From positions 1 through 29,405 of IMG/VR virus record IMGVR_UViG_3300030108_005191: a stretch of DNA of 29,405 nucleotides, one strand, 5' to 3'. How positions within the stretch are numbered: position 1 is the stretch's first letter; every line of letters starts with the position of its first letter. The DNA comes from a virus. A program made the position numbers and the translations under genes. A model generated the notes under the pieces. That model had not been told where the DNA came from, searched no databases, and was given only the letters and a program-made list of their open reading frames with translations. Below, piece by piece: positions 29,157-29,405 of this stretch.

Positions 29157-29405
29157 ATTAATATTTTTAGCTGGTGTATTTGATGGTGAAGGAAGTTTTG
29201 GCATCTGGTCAAAATGGAAAAAACAAAAATACCTAGCTTGTTCAGTTGAAACAACCGATAAGGACATGGTCACTAGATTCTATGAATTTTTTGGTGGTTG
29301 TATGTATTTATGCAAAAAAAGACAAGCTCATCACAAAAATACGTGGAGGTGGCGTATCAATGGTAAAGGGGCTAGAACTAGTTTAGATAAAATGATAAGT
29401 TATAT
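29116..29405 (+). CDS. LAGLIDADG homing endonuclease (partial at the right edge)
   Basis: A frame from ATG 29116 with GAGG seven bases upstream, still open at the window end (96 full codons). Near the N-terminus it has FLAGVFDGEGSFGIW, the LAGLIDADG helix with the catalytic acid at the end of DGEG, followed by the strand-rich part WSKWKKQKYLACSVETTDKDMVTRFYEFFGG expected of that fold. Such enzymes cut a specific DNA site and spread their own gene. It overlaps the preceding small gene by 41 bases, so it appears free-standing and not inside an intron, as far as can be seen. Confidence 0.85.
   Translation, partial: MAKNDYESLPEKNKLIFLAGVFDGEGSFGIWSKWKKQKYLACSVETTDKDMVTRFYEFFGGCMYLCKKRQAHHKNTWRWRINGKGARTSLDKMISY

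Noticed and set aside
28796-29254. Minus-strand 152-codon frame at the right end
   Set aside because: It is opposite three overlapping plus-strand genes, including the homing endonuclease with its clear motif; no start signals.

Overview
The window is one arm of a double-stranded DNA bacteriophage genome, most likely a short-tailed (podovirus-like) phage of an AT-rich marine bacterium of the SAR11/pelagiphage kind. The reasons are gene content (family A DNA polymerase, P22-like portal, a large internal-virion-type protein, a two-part terminase, many tiny overlapping genes), the low GC of most of the sequence, and small proteins of types I associate with marine phages. Host and tail type are inferences. 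No phage RNA polymerase is seen, and sigma-70-like promoters occur on both strands, so transcription probably uses host RNA polymerase.

Layout. 1-3.5 kb: the end of a structural block with a 1043-residue virion-type protein and a small membrane protein. 3.5-12.8 kb: DNA metabolism, with a RecB/Cas4-like exonuclease, an SNF2-like helicase on the minus strand, a conserved coiled-coil protein, a putative ssDNA-binding protein, an archaeo-eukaryotic-type primase, a UvrD-like helicase, a DUF3310 protein, three tiny nested genes (zinc ribbon, lipoprotein-like, membrane peptide) and DNA polymerase A. 12.8-15.5 kb: a mostly minus-strand accessory block with a flavin-dependent tryptophan halogenase, three small genes, and one of two tail-to-tail related small exported-looking proteins. 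15.6-18.1 kb: small genes of unknown role separated by structured non-coding DNA, including tandem 11-bp repeats. 18.1-19.4 kb: small terminase and a VRR-NUC nuclease.

19.2-21.3 kb is an island of unlike composition. It is richer in GC, scattered with CTCG/TCTCGT repeats, and contains two diverged, collinear copies of a GC-rich module that flank a promoter plus a two-gene cassette. More small genes with near-identical promoters follow. 22-29.4 kb is packaging and head: large terminase, a very basic EF-hand-bearing protein, a protein with the EIQSD polyvalent-protein domain, the portal, two small basic proteins, and the start of a LAGLIDADG homing endonuclease cut by the window end.

Working together: the 5.6-12.8 kb genes form a tightly overlapped replication operon; the halogenase is probably driven by a strong leaderless promoter at about 15.0 kb; terminase and head genes run from a promoter just before the large terminase. 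The strongest leads are the repeat-flanked island, the viral halogenase and its companions, the tandem operator-like repeats near 17.9 kb, the EIQSD protein in the head operon, and the recurrent leaderless promoters.
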